A stretch of 64,000 nucleotides of DNA from contig BCKL01000017.1 in the NCBI GenBank assembly GCA_001600635.1, forward strand, positions 204,003 through 268,002, in the 5' to 3' direction. The notes beneath the pieces were generated by a model. The model saw only the letters and a program-made list of their open reading frames with translations, was not told the DNA's origin and did not search any database. Of the stretch, positions 45,427 to 58,605 are shown one piece after another. The stretch's first letter is position 1. Every line of letters starts with the position of its first letter. This stretch comes from Leucosporidium creatinivorum (Eukaryota; Basidiomycota; Microbotryomycetes; Leucosporidiales; Leucosporidiaceae). The translations under genes were made by a program, and so were the position numbers.

Positions 45427-45889
45427 CTCGTTCAGGTGTCGTTGAGCTGTAGAGCAGAACGAGATGGTTCTGGATGAGCTGGTGGCGAGTTGAGAGGCGC
45501 TGGCGGACGTGACCGAAGGGTCGAGGTAGACGAAGGAAAGCAAGAGGAGCTAGCTGACTCGGTTCGACCACTTTTGGCGAATCGCCGGCGGGAGTTAATG
45601 TCTGCGATCAGAGTTGGGAGGGGCGATGTGGGCTTGTGGAAGCCCGTGCGGCTTCTCTCTGTCGCAAAACAGGCCTTGCTCTCTCTCTGCAACTCTTCCG
45701 GCGCTTGATTCTCGGCGAAGGCGTGCGATATCTATAGTGCAGGAGGCTACAGAGGCGGGGGGCTATACAAGGATATAATGCGAGCTGCGAGAACTTTTCT
45801 GCGTAGTGGTACAGTGTAGTAAGGACCCGCCCGGTCTGTTGCGAAGGGCGGAGTTGAACGTTCCGGCCGAGAAGGGCGATGGCATGGCC
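45427..45889. other. Flank between the KH/RS gene start and the secreted-protein stop
   Basis: Holds the leader of the KH/RS gene (an AG before its start suggests a leader intron) and the 3' end of the secreted gene. No other coding signal seen. Confidence 0.5.
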
Positions 45890-47197
45890 TCAGAACTCGA
45901 TAGCGGTGAGAACGGCGACTCGTCCATCTTGCGCGATATCGTGATTGACGCCTGTAGCGAAGCGAGATATTAGCGGGTCTCTCGAAGCTACATGGAGGCG
46001 AAGCTCACCGTCGCTGCCGGCGGGAAGCAGTCCCTCGACCCACTCCACTGTAGTCGTCCAGCTCCTTCCAAGATAGCGAGTGCCTTCCAGAGCTTTCTGC
46101 ACGATCAGATCACGTCCGATGTTGTAGCCGTCGTGGGCGATCTGCGGAGCGGCCTAGGTTAGCGAGCGCTTCGAGTCGCCATCGCCGAGGTTCTTCGCGA
46201 GGGGCGATGGAGAGGCGTCGGGGACGCCAAGCTCAAAAGTGGATGTCAAGGGCATGTGAACAGCTCACCTTGTGATTCCCTCGAGCGTCCACTTCTTTGC
46301 TCGCTGCCAGAAACCAAGCACCGGTGTCGGCCTCGCTCCCGTTCTGCTTCCATGCGCGAAAGTGGTTGCCGCCTGTGTGGCGTCAGAGACACGCGATGGT
46401 CAATGAGATATCCCATCGAGGGAAGAGGACGAGCTTACCAATTACAGACTCGAGGCAAGAACCGACGTAGGGCCACCACGACTCCCGCATCTCGAAGAGC
46501 TCCGGCTCCCATCCTGCGAAAGGCGTCTCGGTGTTAGCTCGAACCACTTCATATGCGCCTCGCTGTTGCAATAGCAAGCCTATCAGCAGCTCAAAGCCCT
46601 GGGTCAAATGTGCCGAAGTGGGTCGCCGATCGAGCTGCTCGGCTCACCTTTGCCATCGCCGAGATTTGCGTATTGAGCGTCGCCGAGGTGGAGGTTGGCG
46701 CACTGCGTGCTCGTGAGGTCAGTGGGGCTGCTCACGTGCATCAGAGCATCATTCCCTCCTTGCACAGCGCTCAGCTCGGCCGAAAGGCGCCATCGCTACT
46801 CACCTCGGCCCAGAATCCAAGAGAGCGTGTGTAGGCGATGAAGCCGGATTCTCGAAGCACGTCCGGCGACGATTTGCGCGAGATGATGATGTTCAAAGGC
46901 TCTCCCAGTCCCCAGTCGGTTGCTTGCTGTTGGCGGCAAGCGGAGAGCGATGAGAAGTCAGCAGGAGGACTCAGGGCGGCGCCGCAGAGCAGCAGAGAGT
47001 AGTAATTAGTACTCACATCCAGCATCGAACCCCCGTTCAGCCCTGGATTCAACCAGCCTGGCCTGCTCGTCGCTTCCGCGCTATCGTCGCCTCCCCGGAC
47101 CCGCGCATTGCCATCGAAAGGGACTTGCACAGGCGACGCAAGAGCTGTATTGAGTCCTGTTGCCAAGGAGGCGACGAGAAGCCACCTGAGTAGCATA
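45890..47197 (-). CDS. Conserved secreted protein of unknown function
   Basis: Seven exons (47197-47027, 46926-46804, 46702-46648, 46513-46439, 46372-46269, 46141-46009, 45951-45890) give 240 residues. A signal peptide (MLLRWLLVASLATGLNTALA) precedes a globular domain with QATDWGLGEPLNIIISRKSS, ESGFIAYTRSLGFWAECANL, LGDAQYANLGDGKGWEPELF, SCLESVIGGNHFRAWKQNGS and NHDIAQDGRVAVLTAIEF. The run from DGYNIGRDLIV to the end recalls a secreted family common in mushroom fungi for which I know no function. Two Cys can pair. The 134-nt intron before GWEPELF uses a CTAAC branch 17 nt before the AG; an earlier AG would break the frame. Outside activity is probable, an enzyme class is not. Confidence 0.75.
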
Positions 47198-48048
47198 GCG
47201 AGAAGAGCAGCGAACGGCGGGAGACGAACCGCCGCGAGCTTCCGAATCGCCTTGTCCTTGCTGCAGTCACGTCGTCGATCCACGGCTCGGTTCCGCAGCG
47301 TCGATAAGCGTACCGCTTGCTGTTCGGTTGCAGCTACAGCCTGCGATACTGCTCAGCTTCGCGATGGTCGAAGAGCTGATGCTCCGAAGTGAGAGCAAGA
47401 TGGTATGGATGGAGGAGACAGCAATAGTGAGGACCGGGTAATTGAACAGAGCATTCACCGAAAAGTCGCGGGGGTCGTAGTCGCCCGAGTCAGCGCGGCG
47501 GCGAGGCTTCGGCGTTCAGCTTCGGCGCTCTCTGTGCTGTCTCCTCGGCTGCAAGCCGTGCGGAAACGAAAGGAAATGCACAATCATGAAGAAGAACTAA
47601 AAAGAGAAGACAAGGGATAGCAAGGTATGATGGGAGCACAAGAGAAAGAGAAGGAGGCTTTGTCGTCGGTTCGTCAGCGATGTGAGAAGGACGGGGGCGT
47701 TGATGTGAGGGGGAAAGTGAGGGGGTTGTTGGTGGCTTAAAAGTGGTGGGGGTGTAGAAACGAGTGAGAGGTGGGAAGGTGGTCGAAAAGGCGAGAGAAG
47801 GTGCTGCGGGCGGAAGGGAGGGTCAGCTCGGCGCTGATCCAGCTCGGCTCAAAAACGCACCTAAGCAGCCTCGTCGTCCCGTCCGTGCATCCAAACTCCA
47901 TTCCCGACTCGACTACAACTTTACTAACTCCGTCTACCATCAGCAACGCACCCTCGCTTCCCACCTCCGCCGTCGCCTGATCTACCCTTCCCTCGGAAGA
48001 TGTGCGCCCCCCTGCCTCCGAGCCACAGGGAGAGTGCTGACCACGCCA
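47198..48048. other. Region between the secreted gene and eRF1; possible short spliced frame
   Basis: On the minus strand, 47990-47862 and 47806-47740 join in phase over an intron with a GTGCGT donor, a CTGAC branch and an AG acceptor. This gives a peptide containing ALLMVDGVSKVVVESGMEF and ending HPHHF. It directly follows the eRF1 stop, so it may be an unknown short gene or chance splice-like sequence in the eRF1 3'UTR. Nothing else is seen. Confidence 0.3.
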
Positions 48049-50428
<2,380 letters not shown>

Positions 50429-50526
50429 GGCGACGAGAAGCGAGAGGGACGAAGGTGGAGGAGCGAGAGGGACTACTTAGAAGCGAAGCGCCGACGGCAC
50501 CTCTCTGTTCCAGCCAAATCGGCAAG
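50429..50526. promoter_or_regulatory. Compact bidirectional promoter, eRF1 and DUF2415 gene
   Basis: Only 98 nt separate the two start codons on opposite strands. Any core promoter and both leaders must overlap here or extend into coding sequence. Confidence 0.5.
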
Positions 50527-52970
50527 ATGATCCTGTAGGTCGTTCGCTTCGATTCCAAGGGCTAAAGCTGACTCTAATACAGCAATAATCACCTACTACT
50601 ACCAGAACCCTACTCTACAAGGCTCGTTTCGACCCCAGCTCATCGTTCGTTCGTCATCTCGTCTGGCCGCCGCCGCTCGCTGACCGCCGTATTCACCTAC
50701 AGCGCAACTCCGGGACCTCCTCGTCTACTCACCCGAAGCACCAGGATCCGTCTCTGTAGTCTGCTACGATTCCATCGCTCGTCACGCCCTCGACGGTCAG
50801 GTCAGCTGGAGACGCCTCTCGCGTGTGCGGGGTGAGAGAGGGCTAATCGCTATCCTTGCTTTCCCTACAGGCGCCACCGAGCTACACTAGGCTCAAGTTC
50901 TCTCCATCTACTCTTGCTTCCGGCTGTGGCCTCATCGCTTGTGGCGGCCAGTCCTCCGAGCTGGCTCTCAAAGCCGCTGAGCCGGGGTCGACTTGGTGAG
51001 GGGTTCGGGAGGGCTCAAGGAGGTGCACAAGACCGAGCTGACCTTCAACCCCTACAGGTGCTATCAACAGCCGAGTCAACCGAATGGGAGCATTCACAAC
51101 TCGATCCATATCGCGCCGGCGCCGACGAGCGCCTCGAGGGTCGGGGGAGGCGGTGGCATTCGCCTCTACGTCAGCTCCAACGCCGAGAGAATAGAGGTGT
51201 ACGATGTCGCAGGGCCGGTCCCAGACTACCAGCGTGCTCGACGGAGAAGGCAGAAGCGCCCCTCGGAGCGACTGGAGCTGGACGACGACTCGGAGATGGG
51301 CGAGGACGAGGACGAGTCGGTGGAGGAGGATGGCGTGTACGATCAAGGAGGGCCATGCACCCTCGAACGAGTCGACATGGATCACCTCGAATTCGACACG
51401 GCCATCAACCACTCGTCCATCTCGCCGGATGGGCGATGGCTCTGCGCGGTCGGCGATACCAACGAGGTGCATTTGCTGCAGGCTCAGTCGGACAGCACTT
51501 TTCTCCCCTACCACCGCTTCGAGGCTTCGAAAGATGCTTCCTTCTCCACCGACTGGTCCTCGACTGGAGACAAGCTCGCCGTCGCTTCGCAGGGTGAGTT
51601 CGAACCTCGGCGCTCGTCTCCGAGTCGCTGCTGAACAGCTCGCTTACCTTTCGCTCTCTTCTTGCGCTCGTTTTAGACGGCTACGTCAACATCTACGACA
51701 TTCGCTCTCTTCCTCCTTCCTCCTCTGGCCGTTCGGTCGACCCTATACCTTCTCCACGAACAGTAGCAACCCTCAAAGCCACCCAAGGAGGTCCAGCAGG
51801 CGCCGTCCGCAAGCTCAAGTTTAGTCCAGGGAGTCGAGTGGACAGCGAACTGCTCGCCTTCACCGAGGTGAGCTCACTCGTCGCTCACTTATTTCGGCCT
51901 ACAAGCTCACGCCCTTCTCATCACAGCATCGCTCGAAAGTCCACGTCGTCGACGCTCGCCACTTTAACGAGATGCAGCTCCTCGACATCCCCTCCTGCTC
52001 CTCCTCCTCCATCCCCTCCCCAGCACCTCGTCCTCGCCCTCCCTCGGCGCACTCTCTCCGGCCTCAGCACGCTCGTCCGAACCCTCGCGCATTCGTCGAC
52101 TCGCTCTACCCTCCCACCGGAGACGTATTAGATCGCAGCTCGCCGGAGGAGAGGTTCATGAGGCGGTTGCTGCAGGATGTCGGGAATTCGACGGAGGAGA
52201 GGAGTAGGAGTCGAGGGAGTAGGGGGTGGAGGTATATGAGTGGGGCGGATGGGGAGCCGGTGGCGGTTGGTAATGAGGGAGGCGAAGACGAAGATGATGA
52301 GGAGGAAGAGGAGGAGGCCATGGACGATGAAGACGAGCTGGCGGTGCTTGAGCAGGGTCTCTCCGCGCAGAGGACTCGGCTCGTCAGCGAGGATGACTGC
52401 CCACCCGACTCCTCCTCCTCCTCCTCATCTCTTTCCCTCCCAAACGCCAACTACGCCCGCATCCTCCCCGACCCTCGCGCTCGCCCTCGTTCCCGCTTCG
52501 CCCCCTCCGCCGCTCAGCGCCAAGTCCCCAATTCCGCTCTCACGAACCTCATCTCGGACCTCCCTCCCTTCCACTTCACTCCTACCTCTACCTCCCGCCC
52601 ACCACCACCGCCACACGACTCTCCCCGCCCCATGGCTCGCGCTCAAATCCTCTCGGGCTACTCCCCACTCTCCACCTCGGCGACTCGGCATCCAGATCCC
52701 TACTCGAGCTCTTTACTCGACGGCTCCATCCCTTCTTCAAGCGTCAACTACCTCGATACGATCGGTCTCTCCGCTCTCGGAGTCGGCGGAGGAGGAGGGT
52801 ATCAGCCCAACTCGCTCTACTTTCCTGTGGAGAGTACGCCCTCAGATCTGCTAGGGTTGGATTGGGATGAAGAGGGGAGGAGTCTGTTTGTTGCTACTGA
52901 GGGGAGAATGTGGGAGTGGGAGGTGGATGTGAGAGGTAGGAGGAGCTTTGGCGACTGGGGATTGAGGTGA
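50527..52970 (+). CDS. DUF2415 WD-repeat-like protein
   Basis: Seven exons (50527-50534, 50583-50644, 50703-50800, 50871-50995, 51058-51593, 51677-51867, 51927-52970) give 687 residues. The first coding exon is 8 nt (MIL plus two bases reading on). NNHLLLPEPYSTRLVSTPAH and PQLRDLLVYSPEAPGSVSVV open a beta-propeller with blades such as SISPDGRWLCAVGDTNEVHL, FSTDWSSTGDKLAVASQDG and NIYDIRSLP. Acidic loops interrupt it (DEEEEEEAMDDEDE near 430). The conserved C-terminal DUF2415 motif reads LLGLDWDEEGRSLFVATEGR. This family is fungal and poorly characterised. No enzymatic residues are visible, so a scaffold role is likely. Confidence 0.82.
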
Positions 52971-53176
52971 GGGAGGCGAGGGGAGAGATACGACTGACGA
53001 CCTAGTAACGAGGTGATGCTGTATATATCTGTGCTGTTGTTAACGCAGTGATATCACGTATGTGCCCTCTTCGTTGAGAGCAGAGACAAGCGATGAGAAG
53101 CTTCGCTTGCTTCGGCCGTGACGAAGGGACGGCAACGACGACTCAATTGACCGCAACGAGCACTAAGCTACTGCGA

Positions 53177-54418
53177 CTATGCACCCCAAATTTTGACTGT
53201 TCCATCCGACGAAGCAGTGAGCATCTGCTGCTCCTTTGGGTGATGCGCCGTCCAGAGAATCGCTCGGTTGTGCGCCTTGAACTCGCCGAGCTTCTCGCCC
53301 TGCGGATGTGAAAGGAGAGGGACGTCAGCAGACTGTTCAAAGATGACTCGGACCCGCTTTCAGAGACAGGGCGACTCACAGTCTCCGTGTCCCAACCCCA
53401 GACCTTGCCATCCTCGTCGCCCATGACCACCGAGCCTTCTCCTGGCCCGAAAGCAGCAGCCGAGCGATAGCTGGTGTTCTTGTGACCCTTGAATGACTTG
53501 AGGACTCGGCCCGAGTCGAGGTCGAGGGCGTGGATGCTCGAATCGAGGGTGGTGAGGAGGACGAGGGACGAGTCGGCGGTGATGTTGAGGGAGGTGACAG
53601 GTTCTAAGGGGGTAGGGAAGGTCAGTGATGGAGCGCGAGGGTTCAGGGAGTTTGCGAAAGAGACCCACGGTCGAAGAAGTCGGTCCGAAGCTCCCCCTTG
53701 CGGATGTCGTAGGTCCTCGCGTAGCCGTCGACCGAGCCCGTGATTATGAGATGCCCGCGGATGGCGATGCTCATGACGCTGTCCCGAGCTTCCTCGAGGA
53801 TCTGTAGCGGCATGCGCTGCTGAGACCTGCGAAGGGAGGTCAGTGGCTGCGAAGGAGCGGAGGAGAAGAGGGCCGCCTTACTTCATATCCCAGAGCCGTA
53901 CCGTCGTGTCGGAGGAGCCTGGTAGAGCAAAGGTGGTTAACGACGAGTCTCAAGAGTATATTGCAGCGCTACAGCTCACCACTAGCGAGGATGCTGGCGT
54001 CCGAGTTGAAGGCGACGGCGTTGACCTTGCCCATGTGCCCTTGGAAGCGACGGAACGAGTCCCCTGTAGCGACATCCCAGACAAATACGCTTCGGTCTCC
54101 TCCACATGATGCGAACTTGGTGTTGTCGGGTGTGCTGCACGAGCGCGGCGAGATGAAGTCAGCTCGACGCGACTTTCAGCGCTTCTTCAGCGATTCTGTA
54201 GCTCACCAGCAAAGTCCCAGCACCTCATATCCATGCCCACTGTACGCTTTCACCTCCATGCCGCTCTTGGGATTCCATAGCTTGATTTGCCGGTCCTGGC
54301 CTCCCGTCAAGAAGTAGTTCGACCCGGTGTTGTACACAGCGGTATGTACGGGTCCCTTGTGCGAAGCAAGCGTCCACAGAAGTGTAGAAGGTGGTGCTGA
54401 GCGTGTTCGAGGCGCCAT
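53177..54418 (-). CDS. WDR83: WD40 scaffold WDR83/MORG1
   Basis: Six exons (54418-54207, 54134-53980, 53918-53882, 53826-53669, 53603-53380, 53299-53177) give 302 residues, a seven-bladed propeller with almost no extra sequence. Blades include HKGPVHTAVYNTGSNYFLTG, DRQIKLWNPKSGMEVKAYSG, VNAVAFNSDASILASG and SSDTTVRLWDMKSQQRMPLQ. QILEEARDSVMSIAI with GHLIITGSVDGYARTYDIRK is characteristic of MORG1/WDR83, and the last blade is MLTASSDGTVKIWGA. In animals it scaffolds ERK modules and associates with the spliceosome; in fungi a splicing link is most likely. Exon phases all agree. The length matches the family (about 300). Confidence 0.85.
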
Positions 54419-55171
54419 GGTGCAGAGCGAGACGAGCGAGGTTGAAAGTAGGAGGGAGAGAAGCGAGCGCGAGCTGCGAAGGGTCTTGGTCGCTTGGTCG
54501 CTGAAGGGTGAGCTCGGAACCTGTGCAGGGCTATGAATTGGTCAAGTGAGCTTGTGCTAGCCTTGACTACGCCCTCTGCGAGCTCCGCTGTACGGCTTCA
54601 CGACTCGGAGCTGAGCTCGGCGTTGGCCGCCCGCAAAGGGGTCGGAGCGTACCGGGGTCGTGCAGTCAGCTCGCGGAGCCTACATGAAAGGCTGCATATC
54701 AGTTGACTCCTCTCGAACTGCAGGAAGACCCTTGCGCTCGACTTCGCCGGATCCGGAGAGCTGGGGAAGAGGCGGGATTGCAACTCGTTTCGCTCTTTGT
54801 TCCCCTTCCTCTCACTCGTACTTCGTCTTGCGCTACCATCAAACGCTCGCTCATACCTACAAGGATAATTTACTGCTCTGTCGCCCATCGAAGATCTTCC
54901 TAGTCCCCGTCAGCTCGAACCGCAAGTCGTCGACTTCGTTTCACATCCTCTTAAAGCTCAAACGGATTCTACCAGCAGCAGGAAAGCGCGCTTACGCCTA
55001 CAGTGAGCCCTCTTCCCTCTCCCAGTCCCAGTGCTCTCAGGCTCCTCCACACGGCCTGCAGCACTCGCCTCGTCGCCCTCGGATCGCCAGCTCACCCTCT
55101 TGGTCGCCTCCCGCAGCCTTCGCCTCCGCCTAACGACCCGCACAGTACTCAACCAAGCACCCACAATTCAG
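54419..55171. other. Divergent intergenic region, WDR83 and F-box gene
   Basis: No supported gene in 750 nt. CT-rich and CTGAC/AG-containing patches suggest leader introns for the F-box gene, not resolved by reading. Confidence 0.4.
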
Positions 55172-56405
55172 ATGGCCAGGTGCGCACTCGTCCCTCATTC
55201 TCAGCCGCCTTCTACGCTGACTTGACCGAGCGCCGAGCAGGACTACGAGAAACCGGCCCGCAGTCATCGTCGCTCCACCTTCTGGAGTCGACAAAATCTC
55301 CACCCTCCCGACCGAGATTCTCGCCATCATCGTCAAGCTCCTGCCTCACCAGACCAGGGAACTCGCCCAGCTCGTTCTCGTCTCGAAGCAATTCTACGCC
55401 GTCGCCGCCCCGCTGCTCTACCGCCAGGTCACCAGGTCTTACGTTTACCGACCTCCATATGGAAAAGCAACTGGCTTCAAAAACAGTCTCGCTAGCAAGC
55501 ACTGCGCCGTCTGGAGGACCCTGCACAAGAACCCTTCGCTCGGCGCTCATGTCCGGGACCTCGAGCTCAATTTTCACGACATGCCCAAGGAAGAGGAGGA
55601 AGCGCTCTGCACGGCGATCCAGACCGAGTTGAAGCTCAGCCCAAACGTCCGGCAGCTCCACGTCCCCCGACCCACCCCCTTCGACAACGCGGTCGCTCAA
55701 GTCGCCGCCGAGGCCGAGCTTACGTCGACGCTTACCGAGCTTCGCTGGACGTATTCTGGACCAGGCGTCGATGCTCTTCTTCAAGCTGCCCAATCTACGC
55801 TTCGCACTCTCCGTCTGTACGCTGGCAAGCGCCCCACGGTGGACTGGACGGCATCTCCTCCCCTCTCGGGGCTCGCCTTGGAGACCCTCGACATCTCTTC
55901 GACCCTCCCTATGTACAAGTCGGGGCTCAATCTCCCGACCCCTCACTTCCTCGCCATCGCCACTTCTTCTCTCTCAACCCTCCGATCGCTCGCTCTTTCC
56001 TCACGTCTCCTCCTCGCCCTCGAAAACCAACCCCTCCCCTTGGTCGTCAAACTACGAGTCACGCTCGACTCGGAAGGAATCGCCAACCCCGCTGCGGTCG
56101 CTCAAAGCATACAGCAGTGTCCCGAACTCAGAAACCTCACCATCGATAGCCCCCACACCTGGCATCGCATGCGCAGCGAGAACATCTACACCTACCCTCC
56201 GCCCGCCGAGCTGCTCCTGGGTCTGCCCAAGGGCATACGTGACCTCGATCTCACGGGTAGTGGAGTCACGGGAGAGACTTTGATTCAATTTGCGGTGGAG
56301 GGGAAGATCCGATCGGTGCATTGCTCGTTCATAGAGTCGAGCGACCGTGAATTGAGAAAACGGGTGAGGGAGGCGTTTGGACTGCAGGGTAGGAAGGAGG
56401 TTTAG
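55172..56405 (+). CDS. F-box/leucine-rich repeat protein
   Basis: Two exons: 55172-55179 (ATGGCCAG, 8 nt), a 61-nt intron, and 55241-56405; 390 residues. The F-box is ISTLPTEILAIIVKLLPHQT with LAQLVLVSKQFYAVAAPLLY. Leucine-rich segments follow (STLRTLRLYAGK, LETLDIS, STLRSLALSS), and the C-terminus has the signature PPPAELLLGLPKGIRDLDLT seen in the inverted-duplication genes at 2386-3675 and 8638-9939. That makes it a dispersed third member of one subfamily. Its presumed job is substrate choice for an SCF ligase. The split start leaves just two full codons and two bases in exon 1; the phase into exon 2 is exact. Reading frame intact throughout. Confidence 0.78.
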
Positions 56406-56826
56406 ATGAATCTTGACGGCCATGAATATAGGGAGGAAGCGTAGTCTGTAGTAGAGTGGAGCGTATGGGAGGATGGAGGAAATGGAGTTTGAACCGACTT
56501 CGGCGCTGCGGCGAAGGTCAGGCGAGCGGCTCCTCTAACGTCAGCTCTCTTGTTTTTGAGCTACAGTGGCTCATCGCTCTGCAGAGGAGTAATCTCGCTT
56601 GCCGAAGAGCCGGCACTGCCGCACAGTAATCGGGCGATCGCCCTCGACTGGATTTCTCGGCGAAGGGAGGGAGGTCGAGGTCAGCTTGGGCGAGAAAGGC
56701 TTCTCGCCATACGTAGGCAAAGAACACAGGCTAAGGCCGAGCCCTCGCGCTCGCGATGAAGATTCACGTGTTTGACATTGCCCTTCGACTTCTATCTAGT
56801 TTCTCTCCACCTGCTCGGCGCCCACC
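56406..56826. other. Convergent 3' flanks
   Basis: Between the F-box gene (+) and the methyltransferase (-). No coding signal seen. Confidence 0.5.
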
Positions 56827-58605
56827 TCAATCCCGCTGCTTGAACAAATAATGCCCCACACCCCAAGCCTCGCCCTTCTTCAACGCAAAGAACTCCGCAC
56901 AAGCGAGGAAGAAGACCCTAAACTTATGAAACGTCTTTGCTCCCTCGGCTTTCCTGCTCGCTTCGTCGGCTGACTCGTCCCGCTTGGAAGAGGTGACGAG
57001 CTCTCCTTCCCGTCCGCTGCCGATCCAGTTCTTGCGGCCGGCGTCTTGGCGGAGGAGCCAGTCTTCGCAGGTTCTGTGAGGGGAGGGGAGAAGGGTGGGT
57101 CAGCGCTGAGCGTCGAAAGAGTAGGGACGAGAGCGCGACTGACTGGCCGTAGTGCCGTCCGTTGATCCACCATGAGTGCTCAAGAGTTAGGTCACGTTGG
57201 AAGTGGTTGAAGAGGTCGAAGCTGGGCATGGTGCCGCCTGTCGAAGCACGAAGAGAGAGCGAGAAGAGCGACGAGATGGCAAGGAGCGAGGGCAGCGTAA
57301 GTAGGTCAGCGAGAGCTCCCGACGCACGGGATGGAGAGACAGCGCACCAGAGAAAAAGTTCTTGGACATCCAGCCGTCGTTCTCCTCAAAGTGGTAGCTG
57401 TGGGCCGAGATGGAGATCAGCTTCGATTCGGCGGGCGAGATGACAGAGAACCTACGGGGTATCGCGGTGGCAGAAGATGTGGACGAAGAGAAGAGCCTCG
57501 CCAGACTTGGCCTCCTTGTTCGGCTTGAGCCAAGTGCTGATCTTGCGGAGGAGGAACTCGTAGTTCTGCGCGAGACGAACGCCGAGGTCAGCGAGGAGCA
57601 GTACTTCGACGAGGAGCAGCGGTAGCTCACCTTCATGTGCTCAAACATCTCGATAGAGAGGATGCGGTCGAAGCTGTAGGCAAGCAGAGCAGTCAGCCTC
57701 CCCCTCGGGCTCAGCGATCGGACATCGGCGATGGCAGCTCACCTCCGCTGCCCAGCGAAATCATAGACTTTGACATCGCCAGTGAAGACCTCGAGGTTGC
57801 TGAGATCTTTGAGAGCAGCTTGGGAGTCGATGTAGACCTTTTGTGTAGCCGAGTTGGAAAGGGAAGTGATGCGCGAGTTGGGGTACTTCTACGAGGCCGA
57901 GCGAGAGCTAGTCAGCGCGATCAAAGAGCAGCCAGAGCAGCGAAGGGTACATACCTTGGCAAGGAAGAGCGAGAGCGAGCCCCAGCCACAGCCGAGGTCC
58001 AGGACGTCCATGCCATCCTCGAGGCGCGCCTTGGTGCAGTAGCTCTCGAGCATCGCCAGCTCGGCCTGTTCAAGCGTCTCCTTGCCGGTAGGGTACAAGC
58101 AGCAGCTGTACTTATTGGCGGGCCCTAAGCACGACGAGATGAACTCGGTAGAGACCTGCAAGAACAGCGATCCATCAACCGGCGACGTCAGCTCTCTCCC
58201 CACTTCCGCTCGGAGCTGCAGCACGGTAGAGCTCACCTCATAGTGCTGCTCGTTGGCAGCTTCCGTCTCGATAGCTACCGGTCGCTGCTTGAGATCCTCG
58301 ATGTAGGCCCATTTTGCCTCGGCTTGCTCCTCGATGCTGGAGCGAGCGATCTCCTGTAGCCTGGTGTTGCACAGATGGCGAATGGCTCGGCGCAGGATGG
58401 GGTCGGGGATGAGCCCTTGGTCCAATAGCGCGTATCCGTATGATTCAATGGCCTGCATGTCGAGCGAAGAGTTGCGGAGGAGGACAAGCCCGATCGGCGC
58501 GACCAAGTCGAGACGTCCGAGGTTGAACGTCTCTCTCCTTCGTGCTCTTCACTGCTCGCTCGACAGGACATCAGTGAGTAGTCTGTACAGCTCTGTAGGA
58601 CACAT
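56827..58605 (-). CDS. SAM-dependent methyltransferase, cyclopropane-fatty-acid-synthase type
   Basis: Exons 58548-58237, 58155-57955, 57888-57743, 57673-57631, 57565-57456, 57397-57348, 57237-57144 and 57073-56827 give a continuous 400-residue core. Motif I is DVLDLGCGWGSLSLFLAK. Before it comes EQHYEVSTEFISSCLGPANK with YSCCLYPTGKETLEQAE, then FDRILSIEMFEHMKNYE, HIFCHRDTPYHFEENDGWMS and NFFSGGTMPSFDLFNHFQRD. This is the CMAS/coclaurine N-methyltransferase-like family, widespread in basidiomycetes, whose substrate is unclear. The start is uncertain. The only nearby in-frame ATG (58605, MCPTELYRLL) is followed after 18 codons by an in-frame TGA (58551-58549), and no AG in phase bypasses it. 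Either the protein starts in an unseen upstream exon or at an internal Met (SLDMQAIESYG), or the 5' end is damaged. Confidence 0.8.
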
